Shown: one piece after another, positions 1 through 6,320 of the stretch
How the letters are laid out: each line of letters starts with the position of its first letter
How positions within the stretch are numbered: the first letter of the stretch is position 1
Assembly (NCBI GenBank): GCA_001801345.1
Contig: MGXJ01000015.1
Coordinates: 401-8,431 of the forward strand
Length of the DNA: 8,031 nucleotides
Source: Gammaproteobacteria bacterium RBG_16_37_9
Lineage (GTDB): Bacteria > Pseudomonadota > Gammaproteobacteria > UBA9339
Direction: 5' to 3'
The notes under the pieces: generated by a model
Told to the model about the DNA's origin: nothing
Seen by the model: only the letters and a program-made list of their open reading frames with translations
Database searches by the model: none
Position numbers and translations under genes: made by a program

Positions 1-545
1 AGATCATTATAAAAAGTTATTTGGTTAAAATTTACATGTGCTGAAAGATCGATTTTGTTGAGAATCACTAAAGACGCCTCACGAAATAACAATGGATACT
101 TCATTACTTTATCATCACCTTCAGGGGTGCTTAAAATAGCAACTTTAACATTCTCACCAATATCAAATTCTGCCGGACAAACTAAATTGCCTACATTTTC
201 AACGAAAATTAAATCTAAATTATCCAAATCAAAAGCTGTAAAAGCTTTTTCAATGCTAACAGACTCTAAATGACAGGCGCCGCTAGTATTAATTAAAGCA
301 ATAGGAACGCCGTATTTTTCAAGCCGCATTGCATCACGATCGGTTTCAACATCACCTTCGATTACTGCCACGCGATATTTCTTTTGCAAAATTGGCAAGG
401 TTTTTTCAAGCAAAGAGGTCTTACCCGAACCAGGCGAACTAATAAGATTCACCATAAAGATTTTTTTCTGTTTTAAAAGCATACGAATTTCAGCTGCCTT
501 TTTCTCGTTTGCTTGTAAAATATTTTGCATTACTTTAATTTGCAT
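1..545 (-). CDS. hypB: HypB, [NiFe]-hydrogenase/urease nickel-insertion GTPase (3' end cut by window edge)
   Basis: HypB is a cytoplasmic SIMIBI-class GTPase that, with HypA, delivers nickel to the large subunit of [NiFe]-hydrogenases. Translation from the ATG at 545-543 gives 181 codons, still open at base 1; the family usually runs on for a few dozen more residues. Visible motifs are the P-loop SSPGSGKTS (residues 36-44), GDVETDRDA (64-72), the metal-site GACHLES with C91 and H92, ENVGNLVCPAEFD with C123 (116-128), and the guanine-specificity box NKID (163-166). The N-terminal CxxCGC motif and histidine-rich stretch of some HypB proteins are absent, so this is the short form. The start is set by AGGAGG (complement of 553-558), seven bases upstream. 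It lies downstream of hypA on the same strand, 126 bases away, with palindromic repeats filling the gap. It is probably cotranscribed with hypA. Identity is secure from the motifs; the true 3' end is not visible. Confidence 0.95.
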   Translation of the reverse strand, partial: MQIKVMQNILQANEKKAAEIRMLLKQKKIFMVNLISSPGSGKTSLLEKTLPILQKKYRVAVIEGDVETDRDAMRLEKYGVPIALINTSGACHLESVSIEKAFTAFDLDNLDLIFVENVGNLVCPAEFDIGENVKVAILSTPEGDDKVMKYPLLFREASLVILNKIDLSAHVNFNQITFYND

Positions 546-560
546 GTGGCAACCTCCTAA

Positions 561-587
561 TGTCACCCTCGTGCTTGACACGAGGGT
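561..587. repeat. Palindromic repeat copy R1
   Basis: TGTCA followed by a 9-bp perfect stem (ACCCTCGTG / CACGAGGGT) around the loop CTTGA. It ends two bases from the hypB Shine-Dalgarno, so in the hypAB transcript it forms a hairpin directly upstream of the ribosome binding site. Its orientation is opposite to R2-R4. The stem differs from R2 in sequence but keeps base pairing, as expected of a mobile or selected hairpin. Confidence 0.85.
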
Positions 588-605
588 CTAATTTTACTGC
601 GCGAG

Positions 606-632
606 ATCCTCGGGTCAAGCCCGAGGATGACA
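606..632. repeat. Palindromic repeat copy R2
   Basis: Perfect 9-bp inverted repeat ATCCTCGGG / CCCGAGGAT around the loop TCAAG, followed by GACA. Read on the minus strand it is TGTCATCCTCGGG-CTTGA-CCCGAGGAT, the same plan as R1. From memory, repeats of this kind (palindrome next to TGTCA) are widespread in several proteobacterial groups; I could not check copy number here. It lies in the hypA-hypB gap. Confidence 0.88.
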
Positions 633-662
633 TTCTCTTTTTCGCTTGTCCTAGAGCCTGCC

Positions 663-685
663 CTCCTCGAATCAAGTCCGAGGAC
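663..685. repeat. Palindromic repeat copy R3, overlapping the hypA stop codon
   Basis: Arms TCCTCGaA (664-671) and TtCGAGGA read with one mismatch (677-684) around the same TCAAG loop (672-676). This is a degenerate copy of R2. The hypA stop codon (complement of 672-674) lies in its loop, so the last codons of hypA and its stop come from this copy. Confidence 0.75.
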
Positions 686-1058
686 GTTTAACACGAGGGA
701 TGACAGGGGAAGAACAGGCCTCCCCATCAATACTTTCTAAAATAACCTCTTTCCCGGTTAAAACCTCAAGAGAAGCACTTTCACATTTAGGACAAAGATA
801 AATATTGTCCTCAACCGTAAATTGCTTTTTACAATCCCGGCAAAACACTGTTATCGTAATTAATTCTATAATTAATTCGGCGCCAGCTGCAATAGTATTC
901 TCAGCTAAGGTAGCAAAAGCAAATTGCAAAAACTCACTTTTAACCTGACGCAACTTTCCGATCCCCAAAACAACTTTATTAATCGACTTTAAGTGGTTTT
1001 TCTTCGCCACTTCCTCTATTAAAGGAAAAACATCCTGAATTATTTTTAGTTCGTGCAT
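672..1058 (-). CDS. hypA: HypA, hydrogenase nickel-incorporation / zinc protein with a repeat-encoded C-terminal tail
   Basis: HypA is the nickel metallochaperone that works with HypB in maturation of [NiFe]-hydrogenase. The 128-residue product starts MHE, with His2 the known nickel ligand of the family. It has the structural zinc site as two CxxC pairs: C73-C76 (FCRDC) and C89-C92 (LCPKC). The family is normally about 113-118 residues and ends soon after a segment like ESIDGE, reached here at residue 113. The remaining 15 residues (from A114) are extra, and residues 118-128 are encoded by repeats R4 and R3. The tail is basic (four Arg, one Lys) and adds a Cys at 115. No clear Shine-Dalgarno precedes the ATG, but the MHE start is diagnostic. 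It is the first gene of a hypAB unit with its own promoter upstream. Whether the tail disturbs function is unknown. Confidence 0.95.
   Translation of the reverse strand: MHELKIIQDVFPLIEEVAKKNHLKSINKVVLGIGKLRQVKSEFLQFAFATLAENTIAAGAELIIELITITVFCRDCKKQFTVEDNIYLCPKCESASLEVLTGKEVILESIDGEACSSPVIPRVKRPRT
687..705. repeat. Half copy of the palindromic repeat (R4), inside hypA
   Basis: On the minus strand it reads TGTCATCCCTCGTGTTAAA, closely matching the first 18 or so bases of R1 (TGTCA-CCCTCGTG-CTTGA). The second arm is missing and is replaced directly by R3. It is translated as part of the HypA C-terminus. Confidence 0.65.
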
Positions 1059-1107
1059 AATTTTAAATTTACTGCTTAAATTCTATTTCAAAATAAGTTA
1101 CTATTAG

Positions 1108-1136
1108 ATTGTAATCAAAAACCGTAGTTCTTTCAA
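1108..1136 (-). promoter_or_regulatory. Sigma70-type promoter for hypA
   Basis: On the minus strand TTGAAA (complement of 1131-1136) is followed after exactly 17 bases by TACAAT (complement of 1108-1113). Each hexamer matches consensus at five of six positions. Transcription would start near 1101, giving a leader of about 43 bases. The -35 box lies just left of the parE promoter element, so the two divergent promoters are back to back. Confidence 0.6.
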
Positions 1137-1145
1137 AACCAAGTA

Positions 1146-1245
1146 TTTTGATATAATGCAAGGCGCACGTGAAACGAGCAAGCGGAGTTTACTTTTACGT
1201 AAATGAGCATTGCGAGTGAACGTGCAACGCAGCAGTATATCAAAA
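1146..1245. repeat. ~100-bp nested palindromic element upstream of parE
   Basis: Outer arms TTTTGATATA (1146-1155) and TATATCAAAA (1236-1245) pair perfectly. Next come TGC/GCA (1157-1159, 1232-1234), a second perfect pair GCACGT/ACGTGC (1165-1170, 1220-1225), and a central pair TTTAC/GTAAA (1188-1192, 1199-1203) around a 6-base loop. The regions between are imperfectly complementary. The plan (fixed ends, nested stems, no coding capacity) fits a dispersed palindromic repeat or miniature inverted-repeat element. TTTTGAT recurs at 1254-1260, just outside the right end; too short to claim as a target duplication. Confidence 0.75.
1149..1157 (+). promoter_or_regulatory. Extended -10 promoter element reading into parE
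   Basis: TG-A-TATAAT is a perfect extended -10. The -35 position (about 1128-1133, TTCTTT) is poor, which extended -10 promoters tolerate. Predicted start is near 1164, giving a parE leader of roughly 105 bases that begins at the inner stem GCACGT and keeps the central hairpins. The element lies in the left arm of the palindrome, so the repeat itself supplies the likely promoter. Confidence 0.55.
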
Positions 1246-1258
1246 GACGAGGGTTTTG

Positions 1259-1264
1259 ATGTAA
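1259..1264 (+). other. Start-stop pair (ATG TAA) in the parE leader
   Basis: GAGGG (1249-1253) is five bases from this ATG but 15 bases from the parE ATG at 1269, so the only good Shine-Dalgarno serves an ATG followed at once by TAA. Ribosomes ending here would stand four bases from the parE start. This may be a reinitiation or attenuation device, or chance; only the spacing is observed. Confidence 0.4.
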
Positions 1265-1268
1265 AAAT

Positions 1269-3158
1269 ATGACTAAATCAAACTATACAGCCTCAGCAAT
1301 CGAAGTTTTAAGCGGACTTGAACCGGTGCAAAAGCGCCCAGGAATGTATACCGATACATCTTGCCCAAACCACTTGGCCCAAGAAGCTATCGACAATAGT
1401 GTTGACGAGGCAATTGCCGGGCACGCAACCAACATCACTGTAACTTTATATCAAGACAACTCCCTTGAAGTAACTGATGATGGACGTGGAATGCCAACCG
1501 ACATCCACCCTGAAGAAAAAATCTCTGGAGTAGAATTAATTCTTACCCGTCTTCATGCTGGAGCAAAATTTTCAGACAAACATTATCGTTTTGCTGGCGG
1601 CTTACATGGAGTCGGCATTTCTGTTGTTAATGCGCTTTCATCACAATTTGAAGTCAACGTCAGACGTGGCGGTAAAATATTTAATATGAAATTTGCAGAT
1701 GGCGCTCCTCTTGGTAAATTAAAAAACACAGCTTCGTGCAATGCACAAGAAACCGGCACTAGCCTACGCTTTTGGCCTAATTCTAAATACTTCGATTCTA
1801 TTAAATTCTCTATTCCTCAATTAAAACATTTACTACGCGCAAAAGCATTTTTATGTCCTGGCTTGACGCTCAAATTTTACAATGAACAAACCAATGAAAC
1901 CCAGCAGTGGTATTACAAAGACGGAGTAAAAGGATATTTAATCTCGACCCTTGCTGACGAAGTTTGCATCCCCGAAGCGCCGTTTACTGGTAATTTTATT
2001 ACTGAAAATGAAACAGCAGAGTGGGCGCTTGCTTGGTTTTCAGAAGAAAAGCCAAAAACCACAGAAAGCTATGTTAATTTAATTCCAACTATCCATGGTG
2101 GAACCCATGTTAATGGTTTGCGCACTGGTCTTGGTGAAGCGATGCGAGATTTTTGTGAGATTAGAAAACTACTGCCTCGCGGAATTAAATTAAGCCCAGA
2201 AGATGTGTGGGAAAACTGCAACTATGTCCTTTCAGTAAAACTTATGGATCCACAATTTTCTGGTCAAACCAAAGAACGTTTGACCTCGCGTCAATCTGCA
2301 GCTTTCGTATCTGGAGTAGTAAAAGATGCGTTTAGCTTATGGTTAAACCAAAATGTTCATCTTGGCGAAGCTTTGGCAGCAATAGTAATTAATAATGCTC
2401 AAAAACGCCTAAATGCTGAAAAGAAAATCGTTCGTAAAAAAGTCACTCTTGGTCCAGCCCTTCCAGGAAAATTAGCAGATTGTATTTCTCAAGATAATAA
2501 ACGCACCGAATTATTTTTAGTTGAAGGAGAATCTGCTGGCGGCTCAGCTAAGCAAGCTCGTGATCGAGAAACCCAAGCCGTCATGGGGCTTAGAGGAAAA
2601 ATTTTAAACACTTGGGAAGTCGAATCTGACAAAGTATTAGCCTCTCAAGAAGTGCACGACATTGCTGTTGCTTTAGGAATTGATCCTGGTTCAGATAATA
2701 TTGAAAATCTACGCTACGGTAAATTATGTATTCTTGCTGACGCAGATTCCGATGGGTTGCATATTGCTACACTGCTATGCGCATTATTTTTGCGTCATTT
2801 TCGCGCTTTAGTTCAAGCTGGTCACGTTTATGTAGCGATGCCGCCACTTTATCGCATAGATATAGGCAAAGATATTTTTTATGCTTTAGATGATGACGAA
2901 AAACAAGGGATCTTAGATCGCATCAAAGCTGAAAAAAAATCTGGCAATATTAATATCCAGCGTTTTAAAGGTTTAGGAGAAATGAACGCTTTACAACTAC
3001 GCGAAACTACGATGTCTCAAGACACCAGACGTTTAGTCCAGTTAACTATTAAAGATGGTGATGATGTTGATGAATTAATTGATATGCTTCTTGCCAAACG
3101 CCGCTCTCCTGATCGAAAAAACTGGTTAGAAACCAAAGGGAATTTGGCTGAGGTTTGA
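1269..3158 (+). CDS. parE: ParE, DNA topoisomerase IV subunit B (ATPase subunit)
   Basis: ParE pairs with ParC to form topoisomerase IV, which decatenates daughter chromosomes using ATP. The product is 629 residues, the usual gammaproteobacterial ParE length, with conserved ends (SAIEVLSGLEPVQKRPGMY; RKNWLETKGNLAEV). The GHKL ATPase domain shows E39 and N43 in QEAIDNSVDEA, DDGRGMP (70-76) and GGLHGVG (110-116). The transducer region carries QTKERLTSR and the conserved RKK. The TOPRIM domain has VEGESAGGSA (E419 onward) and DADSDG (491-496). The LNTWEVESD and PHL-type YTDT signatures separate it from GyrB. Odd points: the quinolone-region motif reads EGES, not EGDS, and the usual P of MPLKGK is G440. 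The start is chosen by homology; no Shine-Dalgarno lies at normal distance. parC is not in the window. The gene is probably transcribed alone from the palindrome-borne promoter. Confidence 0.98.
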   Translation: MTKSNYTASAIEVLSGLEPVQKRPGMYTDTSCPNHLAQEAIDNSVDEAIAGHATNITVTLYQDNSLEVTDDGRGMPTDIHPEEKISGVELILTRLHAGAKFSDKHYRFAGGLHGVGISVVNALSSQFEVNVRRGGKIFNMKFADGAPLGKLKNTASCNAQETGTSLRFWPNSKYFDSIKFSIPQLKHLLRAKAFLCPGLTLKFYNEQTNETQQWYYKDGVKGYLISTLADEVCIPEAPFTGNFITENETAEWALAWFSEEKPKTTESYVNLIPTIHGGTHVNGLRTGLGEAMRDFCEIRKLLPRGIKLSPEDVWENCNYVLSVKLMDPQFSGQTKERLTSRQSAAFVSGVVKDAFSLWLNQNVHLGEALAAIVINNAQKRLNAEKKIVRKKVTLGPALPGKLADCISQDNKRTELFLVEGESAGGSAKQARDRETQAVMGLRGKILNTWEVESDKVLASQEVHDIAVALGIDPGSDNIENLRYGKLCILADADSDGLHIATLLCALFLRHFRALVQAGHVYVAMPPLYRIDIGKDIFYALDDDEKQGILDRIKAEKKSGNINIQRFKGLGEMNALQLRETTMSQDTRRLVQLTIKDGDDVDELIDMLLAKRRSPDRKNWLETKGNLAEV

Positions 3159-3172
3159 ATGAGGAAGAAATC

Positions 3173-3205
3173 GTCAAAGCTTCATAGGTAAAGTCTAAGC
3201 TTGAC
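3173..3205. repeat. Inverted repeat between parE and the sugar operon
   Basis: GTCAAAGCTT (3173-3182) and AAGCTTGAC (3197-3205) form a 9-bp stem with one bulged A and a 14-base loop. It is followed by CCTTTTAT, so it could be a weak parE terminator. It also overlaps the -35 of the next promoter, so it could instead be an operator. The sequence does not decide between these. Confidence 0.45.
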
Positions 3206-3230
3206 CCTTTTATGTTTATGAGTTTAGCAT
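3201..3230 (+). promoter_or_regulatory. Candidate promoter of the sugar operon
   Basis: TTGACC (3201-3206, five of six) and TAGCAT (3225-3230, four of six) are spaced 18 bases apart, 51 bases before the transporter start. The 122-base gap after parE and the strong terminator at 6321 fit an independent transcription unit. The right arm of the adjacent inverted repeat covers the -35 box. Confidence 0.4.
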
Positions 3231-3280
3231 GGCTTACTTGCCTAGCAGTCAAAAAATTGATTAAAAAAATAGAGGGACAT

Positions 3281-4624
3281 ATGAAAACAAGCAATAAAAT
3301 AGTCATATTCTTTTTTGGGGCGCTAGGTGGACTTTTATTTGGATACGATACGGGCATTATTGCCTCAGCACTTGTGTATATTAAGGGCGACTTACAACTT
3401 ACACCAATTGGGGAAGCTTGGGTTGTTAGTGGAATTATATTGGGCGCTGCCATTGGTGCCATTGGCAGTGGATTTTTATCCGATAAAGTTGGTCGTAAAA
3501 AAGTGGTATTCATAGAGGCAGTAATATTTACCGCTGGTTCTTTAGGTTGCGCTCTGTCAATCACCGCAACACAACTCATTTTGTTTCGCTTCGTGTTAGG
3601 ACTTGCTGTTGGCGGGGCTTCTGCATTAGTGCCACTATACTTATCTGAAATGGCTCCAAAAGAAATTCGTGGTGCCTTATCTGCTCTTAATCAGGTAATG
3701 ATTATCACAGGAATTGTGATGGCCTCAATTATTGGATACATCTTAACTTCTTCTGCTGATGGTTGGCGCATTATGTTAGGGCTCGGAGTTGTTCCAAGTA
3801 TTATTATGGCATTAGGTGCATTAATGATACCAGAAAGTCCGCGTTGGCTCATCGCCAAAAATAAAGAAGCAGAAGCCCGTGCAGTATTGCTAAAAACCCG
3901 CTCCCAGACCATTGCAGAAGAAGAAATTATCGAAATAAAACGTGTGGTGGCTCTTGAAGATAAAGGGATTCGTGAGATTACTGATAAATGGGTGCGTCCG
4001 CTGTTATGGTTAGGAATATTTTTGGCAATATTGCAACAATTTACGGGTATCAATGCGGTTGTTTATTTTACCCCTACTATTCTTGTAGGGCTTGGGGTTG
4101 CACCTGCTGACGCTATCTTATATAACGTGGGACTTGGCGTTGTGATGCTTGTTATGACTATTATTGCAACACAGCTGATAGACAAAGTGGGACGTAAAAA
4201 CCTGCTGATTTATGGAAATGCAATCATGTCGCTTTGCCTGATTGTTTTAGCTGTTATCAGCAAAATATTGGGTAATAACGATGGTAATATTGTATGGGTG
4301 ACAGTTGGGGCATTTATTGTATTCATCGCTGCTTTTTCTTTAACGTGGGGTCCGGTTGTTTGGGTGCTACTAGGTGAAATATTCCCCTTACAAGTGCGAG
4401 GCGCAGCAATGAGTATTGCTACACTTGCATTATGGATTGCCAACTTTATTGTATCGTTTACATTTCCTATTTTGTTGAGTTGGAGCGGTATATCTATGGC
4501 ATTTATTATTTATGGTGTTATTGGTCTTACATCACTCTTTTATGTTCGCCACTATGTAGTAGAAACAAAGGGGCGTAGCTTAGAGGAAATTGAACAAGAT
4601 TTTCGAAAAATTCACATTACTTAA
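3281..4624 (+). CDS. MFS sugar porter (sugar:H+ symporter family)
   Basis: An inner-membrane transporter of the sugar porter family (the XylE/GalP/AraE group and the shorter Bacillus-type homologues). The 447-residue product shows the family signatures in order: GALGGLLFGYDTG in TM1 (13-25), the loop 2-3 motif GFLSDKVGRKK (64-74), RFVLGLAVGG followed by PLYLSEMAPKEIRG (103-131), PESPRWL (184-190), QQFTGINAVVYF in TM7 (252-263), a second DKVGRKN, WGPVVWVLLGEIFPLQVRG, and the C-terminal VETKGRSLEEIE. About 12 hydrophobic segments are visible. The start at 3281 has GAGGG (3272-3276) upstream and leaves a short cytoplasmic N-terminus. A longer in-frame ATG at 3212 has no ribosome site and adds an atypical extension, so it is rejected. 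It is first of three genes with an SDR enzyme and an aldose epimerase. Substrate is probably a free mono-saccharide, unidentifiable from sequence. Confidence 0.92.
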   Translation: MKTSNKIVIFFFGALGGLLFGYDTGIIASALVYIKGDLQLTPIGEAWVVSGIILGAAIGAIGSGFLSDKVGRKKVVFIEAVIFTAGSLGCALSITATQLILFRFVLGLAVGGASALVPLYLSEMAPKEIRGALSALNQVMIITGIVMASIIGYILTSSADGWRIMLGLGVVPSIIMALGALMIPESPRWLIAKNKEAEARAVLLKTRSQTIAEEEIIEIKRVVALEDKGIREITDKWVRPLLWLGIFLAILQQFTGINAVVYFTPTILVGLGVAPADAILYNVGLGVVMLVMTIIATQLIDKVGRKNLLIYGNAIMSLCLIVLAVISKILGNNDGNIVWVTVGAFIVFIAAFSLTWGPVVWVLLGEIFPLQVRGAAMSIATLALWIANFIVSFTFPILLSWSGISMAFIIYGVIGLTSLFYVRHYVVETKGRSLEEIEQDFRKIHIT

Positions 4625-4647
4625 ATATTAATGATAGGGAGGAAAAA

Positions 4648-5400
4648 ATGAGTCTAACAAATAAAAATATACTACTTACTGGAGCTATTGGTAGTTTGGG
4701 TGTAGCACAAGCAGAGGCGCTTAGTAGAGAAAATCCGGCAACATTATTTATCTTAGATAGGCCAGATGCTGAATCTATGACAAAAGGCAATGCTCTAGCC
4801 AAAAGGTTAGGGAAAAATGTCCGCTATGTCGGCTTGGATTTAGACGATCTGGCCGAAAGTAAAAAAGTGGTGGAACAACTAAGTAAAGAAGTAGGTGGCA
4901 TTGATGTTCTTATTAATAATGCCGCCCTTATTATCAACAGACCATTTCAAGAATTTTCATTAGAAGAATATGAAGAACAAATGCGAGTTAATGCAGGCAG
5001 TGCTTTTGCTTTAGTGCAAGCATGTGCTCCTGACATGCGACGTAAAAAATATGGCAAAATTATTAATCTTTGCTCAGTAACCCTCAAGGGAGTTTTAGAT
5101 GGATATGTGCCTTATGTTGCATCTAAGGGGGCTATTTTGGGGCTTACGAAATCACTTGCACGGGAACTTGGGCCTGATAATATTAGTGTAAATTGTATTT
5201 CTCCAGGTGCTATTGTGTCTGAATCGGAAGCGCGTGTTTTTGGTTACAAAGCTAAAGAATATAACGACTGGGTTATTGATAAGCAATGTCTAAAAACTCG
5301 AATTCACCCAGAACACGTGGCAAATTTGATTGTGTTCCTATCTGGACCAAAATCCGACTACATAACTGCTCAAAACATTGGTATTGATGCCGGTTGGTAA
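4648..5400 (+). CDS. Short-chain dehydrogenase/reductase, probably NAD-dependent sugar or polyol dehydrogenase
   Basis: A cytoplasmic classical SDR oxidoreductase of 250 residues, the typical length. It has the nucleotide-binding TGAIGSLG (11-18), D37 after beta-2 (favouring NAD over NADP), NNAA (90-93), the catalytic tetrad N115-S143-Y156-K160 (YVASK), VNCISPG and the C-terminal ITAQNIGIDAGW. The glycine motif is unusual: the classical TGxxx[AG]xG has Ser (S16) where Gly or Ala is expected, with an additional Gly at 15. AGGGAGG (4636-4642) precedes the ATG at ideal distance, and the gene follows the transporter by 23 bases. Flanked by a sugar porter and an aldose epimerase, it likely oxidises an aldose at C1 to a lactone or interconverts a sugar and a polyol. 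That substrate class is inferred from neighbours; many SDRs of this build act on other alcohols. Confidence 0.9.
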   Translation: MSLTNKNILLTGAIGSLGVAQAEALSRENPATLFILDRPDAESMTKGNALAKRLGKNVRYVGLDLDDLAESKKVVEQLSKEVGGIDVLINNAALIINRPFQEFSLEEYEEQMRVNAGSAFALVQACAPDMRRKKYGKIINLCSVTLKGVLDGYVPYVASKGAILGLTKSLARELGPDNISVNCISPGAIVSESEARVFGYKAKEYNDWVIDKQCLKTRIHPEHVANLIVFLSGPKSDYITAQNIGIDAGW

Positions 5401-5401
5401 A

Positions 5402-6307
5402 ATGGATACGTTGGTGTTAAATGATGGTGTTGTAGAAGTTGGAATTTCGCCATCGCTTGGGGCGAGCGTTGCGTATTATAATTTGTTGGCAACGAAAGAA
5501 AGTCCTCCATTTTCCTTCTTTAGGCCAATCTCAAAAGATAAAAAACTGGAAGCTTTTGATTTAGGAAGCACTATTATGATTCCTTGGGCTGGTCGCATTT
5601 CAGGAGGCGGCTTCTCTTTTAATGGCGTTTGGTATCCCATAAAACCCAATCTATCATGGCAAGAGCTTCCTATTCATGGTGATGGATTTGCACATGCATG
5701 GGTTGTCGAGGAAGCAACTCCCACATTTGCATTGCTAACTCTAGAATCTGCTGCACTTGCTCCTTATCACTATAAAGCAACCGCAGAATATACTTTAACC
5801 GAAAAGGGGTTTTTGCTTAAAACTGTTGTTACTCATTTAGGTGAAGTTGCCTTACCCTACGGTGTTGGTTACCATCCATGGTTTACAAGAACAAAGGCTA
5901 CCACCCTTAAAGCAAAATCTACTTCTGTTATACTAGAAGACAGTCGTTACTTACCAACAACTACTGAAAACATCGCTGGATATCCACACTGGAATTTTAA
6001 TCAAGAGCGTATTTTGCCAGAAAAATGGATAAACAATCTCTTTAATGGTTGGGATGGAACCGCATCTATTTGTTGGAAAGATAAAGCTCTTGGAATGGAA
6101 ATTGATTGCTCTATGAGTAAACACCAGTTTACACGCTACGTTGTTTATTCTCCTGGTGACGAGCAGAACTTTTTTTGCTTTGAGCCGATGTCGCACATGA
6201 TAGACGCTCATCATTCAAAAGAAGGAGCTGTTGCCAATGGATATATAGTTTTAGAAAAAGCGCAAACACTGGAAACCGCTATGCTCTTGACTCCAAAATA
6301 TTTGTAA
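5402..6307 (+). CDS. Aldose 1-epimerase (galactose mutarotase) family protein, YphB-like
   Basis: Mutarotases interconvert alpha and beta anomers of free sugars in a beta-sandwich fold. The 301-residue product has the catalytic set expected of the family: H92 in LPIHGDG, H158 in YGVGYHPWF (general acid), and E261 in FCFEPMSH (general base). IMIPWAGRIS (58-67) matches the N-terminal substrate-side segment (often PF/NRI). The wording of these motifs resembles the E. coli YphB subgroup more than GalM (from memory). Start choice: ATG at 5402 lies one base after the SDR stop, consistent with translational coupling. Upstream in-frame TTG 5378 and ATG 5387 would overlap the SDR gene; none has a clear ribosome site. 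It is last in the operon, directly before the terminator. It probably equilibrates the anomers of the sugar imported by the porter so that the dehydrogenase can use one of them. Confidence 0.88.
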   Translation: MDTLVLNDGVVEVGISPSLGASVAYYNLLATKESPPFSFFRPISKDKKLEAFDLGSTIMIPWAGRISGGGFSFNGVWYPIKPNLSWQELPIHGDGFAHAWVVEEATPTFALLTLESAALAPYHYKATAEYTLTEKGFLLKTVVTHLGEVALPYGVGYHPWFTRTKATTLKAKSTSVILEDSRYLPTTTENIAGYPHWNFNQERILPEKWINNLFNGWDGTASICWKDKALGMEIDCSMSKHQFTRYVVYSPGDEQNFFCFEPMSHMIDAHHSKEGAVANGYIVLEKAQTLETAMLLTPKYL

Positions 6308-6320
6308 ATAGAGCTTTTTT

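Noticed and set aside
55..273. Plus-strand 72-codon frame near the left edge
   Set aside because: It is the antisense shadow of hypB, whose motifs are unambiguous.
561..705. Possible CRISPR array between hypA and hypB
   Set aside because: Copies are irregularly spaced, in both orientations, internally palindromic and not identical. There are no uniform spacers and no cas genes.
1254..1260. TTTTGAT as target-site duplication flanking the palindrome
   Set aside because: The left copy is part of the element's own arm and seven bases is too little evidence in AT-rich sequence.
3159..3191. 10-codon ORF (MRKKSSKLHR) starting directly after the parE stop
   Set aside because: Too short, with no ribosome site of its own and no recognisable homology. 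Probably chance in the trailer.
3212..3280. Longer start for the sugar porter (ATG 3212)
   Set aside because: No ribosome site, overlaps the candidate promoter, and adds a 23-residue extension not typical of the family. ATG 3281 has GAGGG at good spacing.
3049..3579. 176-codon minus-strand frame ending in a His-rich stretch
   Set aside because: It overlaps the 3' end of parE and the start of the transporter antisense. The His run is the reverse of parE GAT/GAC codons, and no domain or ribosome site is seen.
5378..5401. Upstream TTG/ATG starts for the epimerase
   Set aside because: They only add residues read from the last codons of the SDR gene and have no better ribosome site than ATG 5402.
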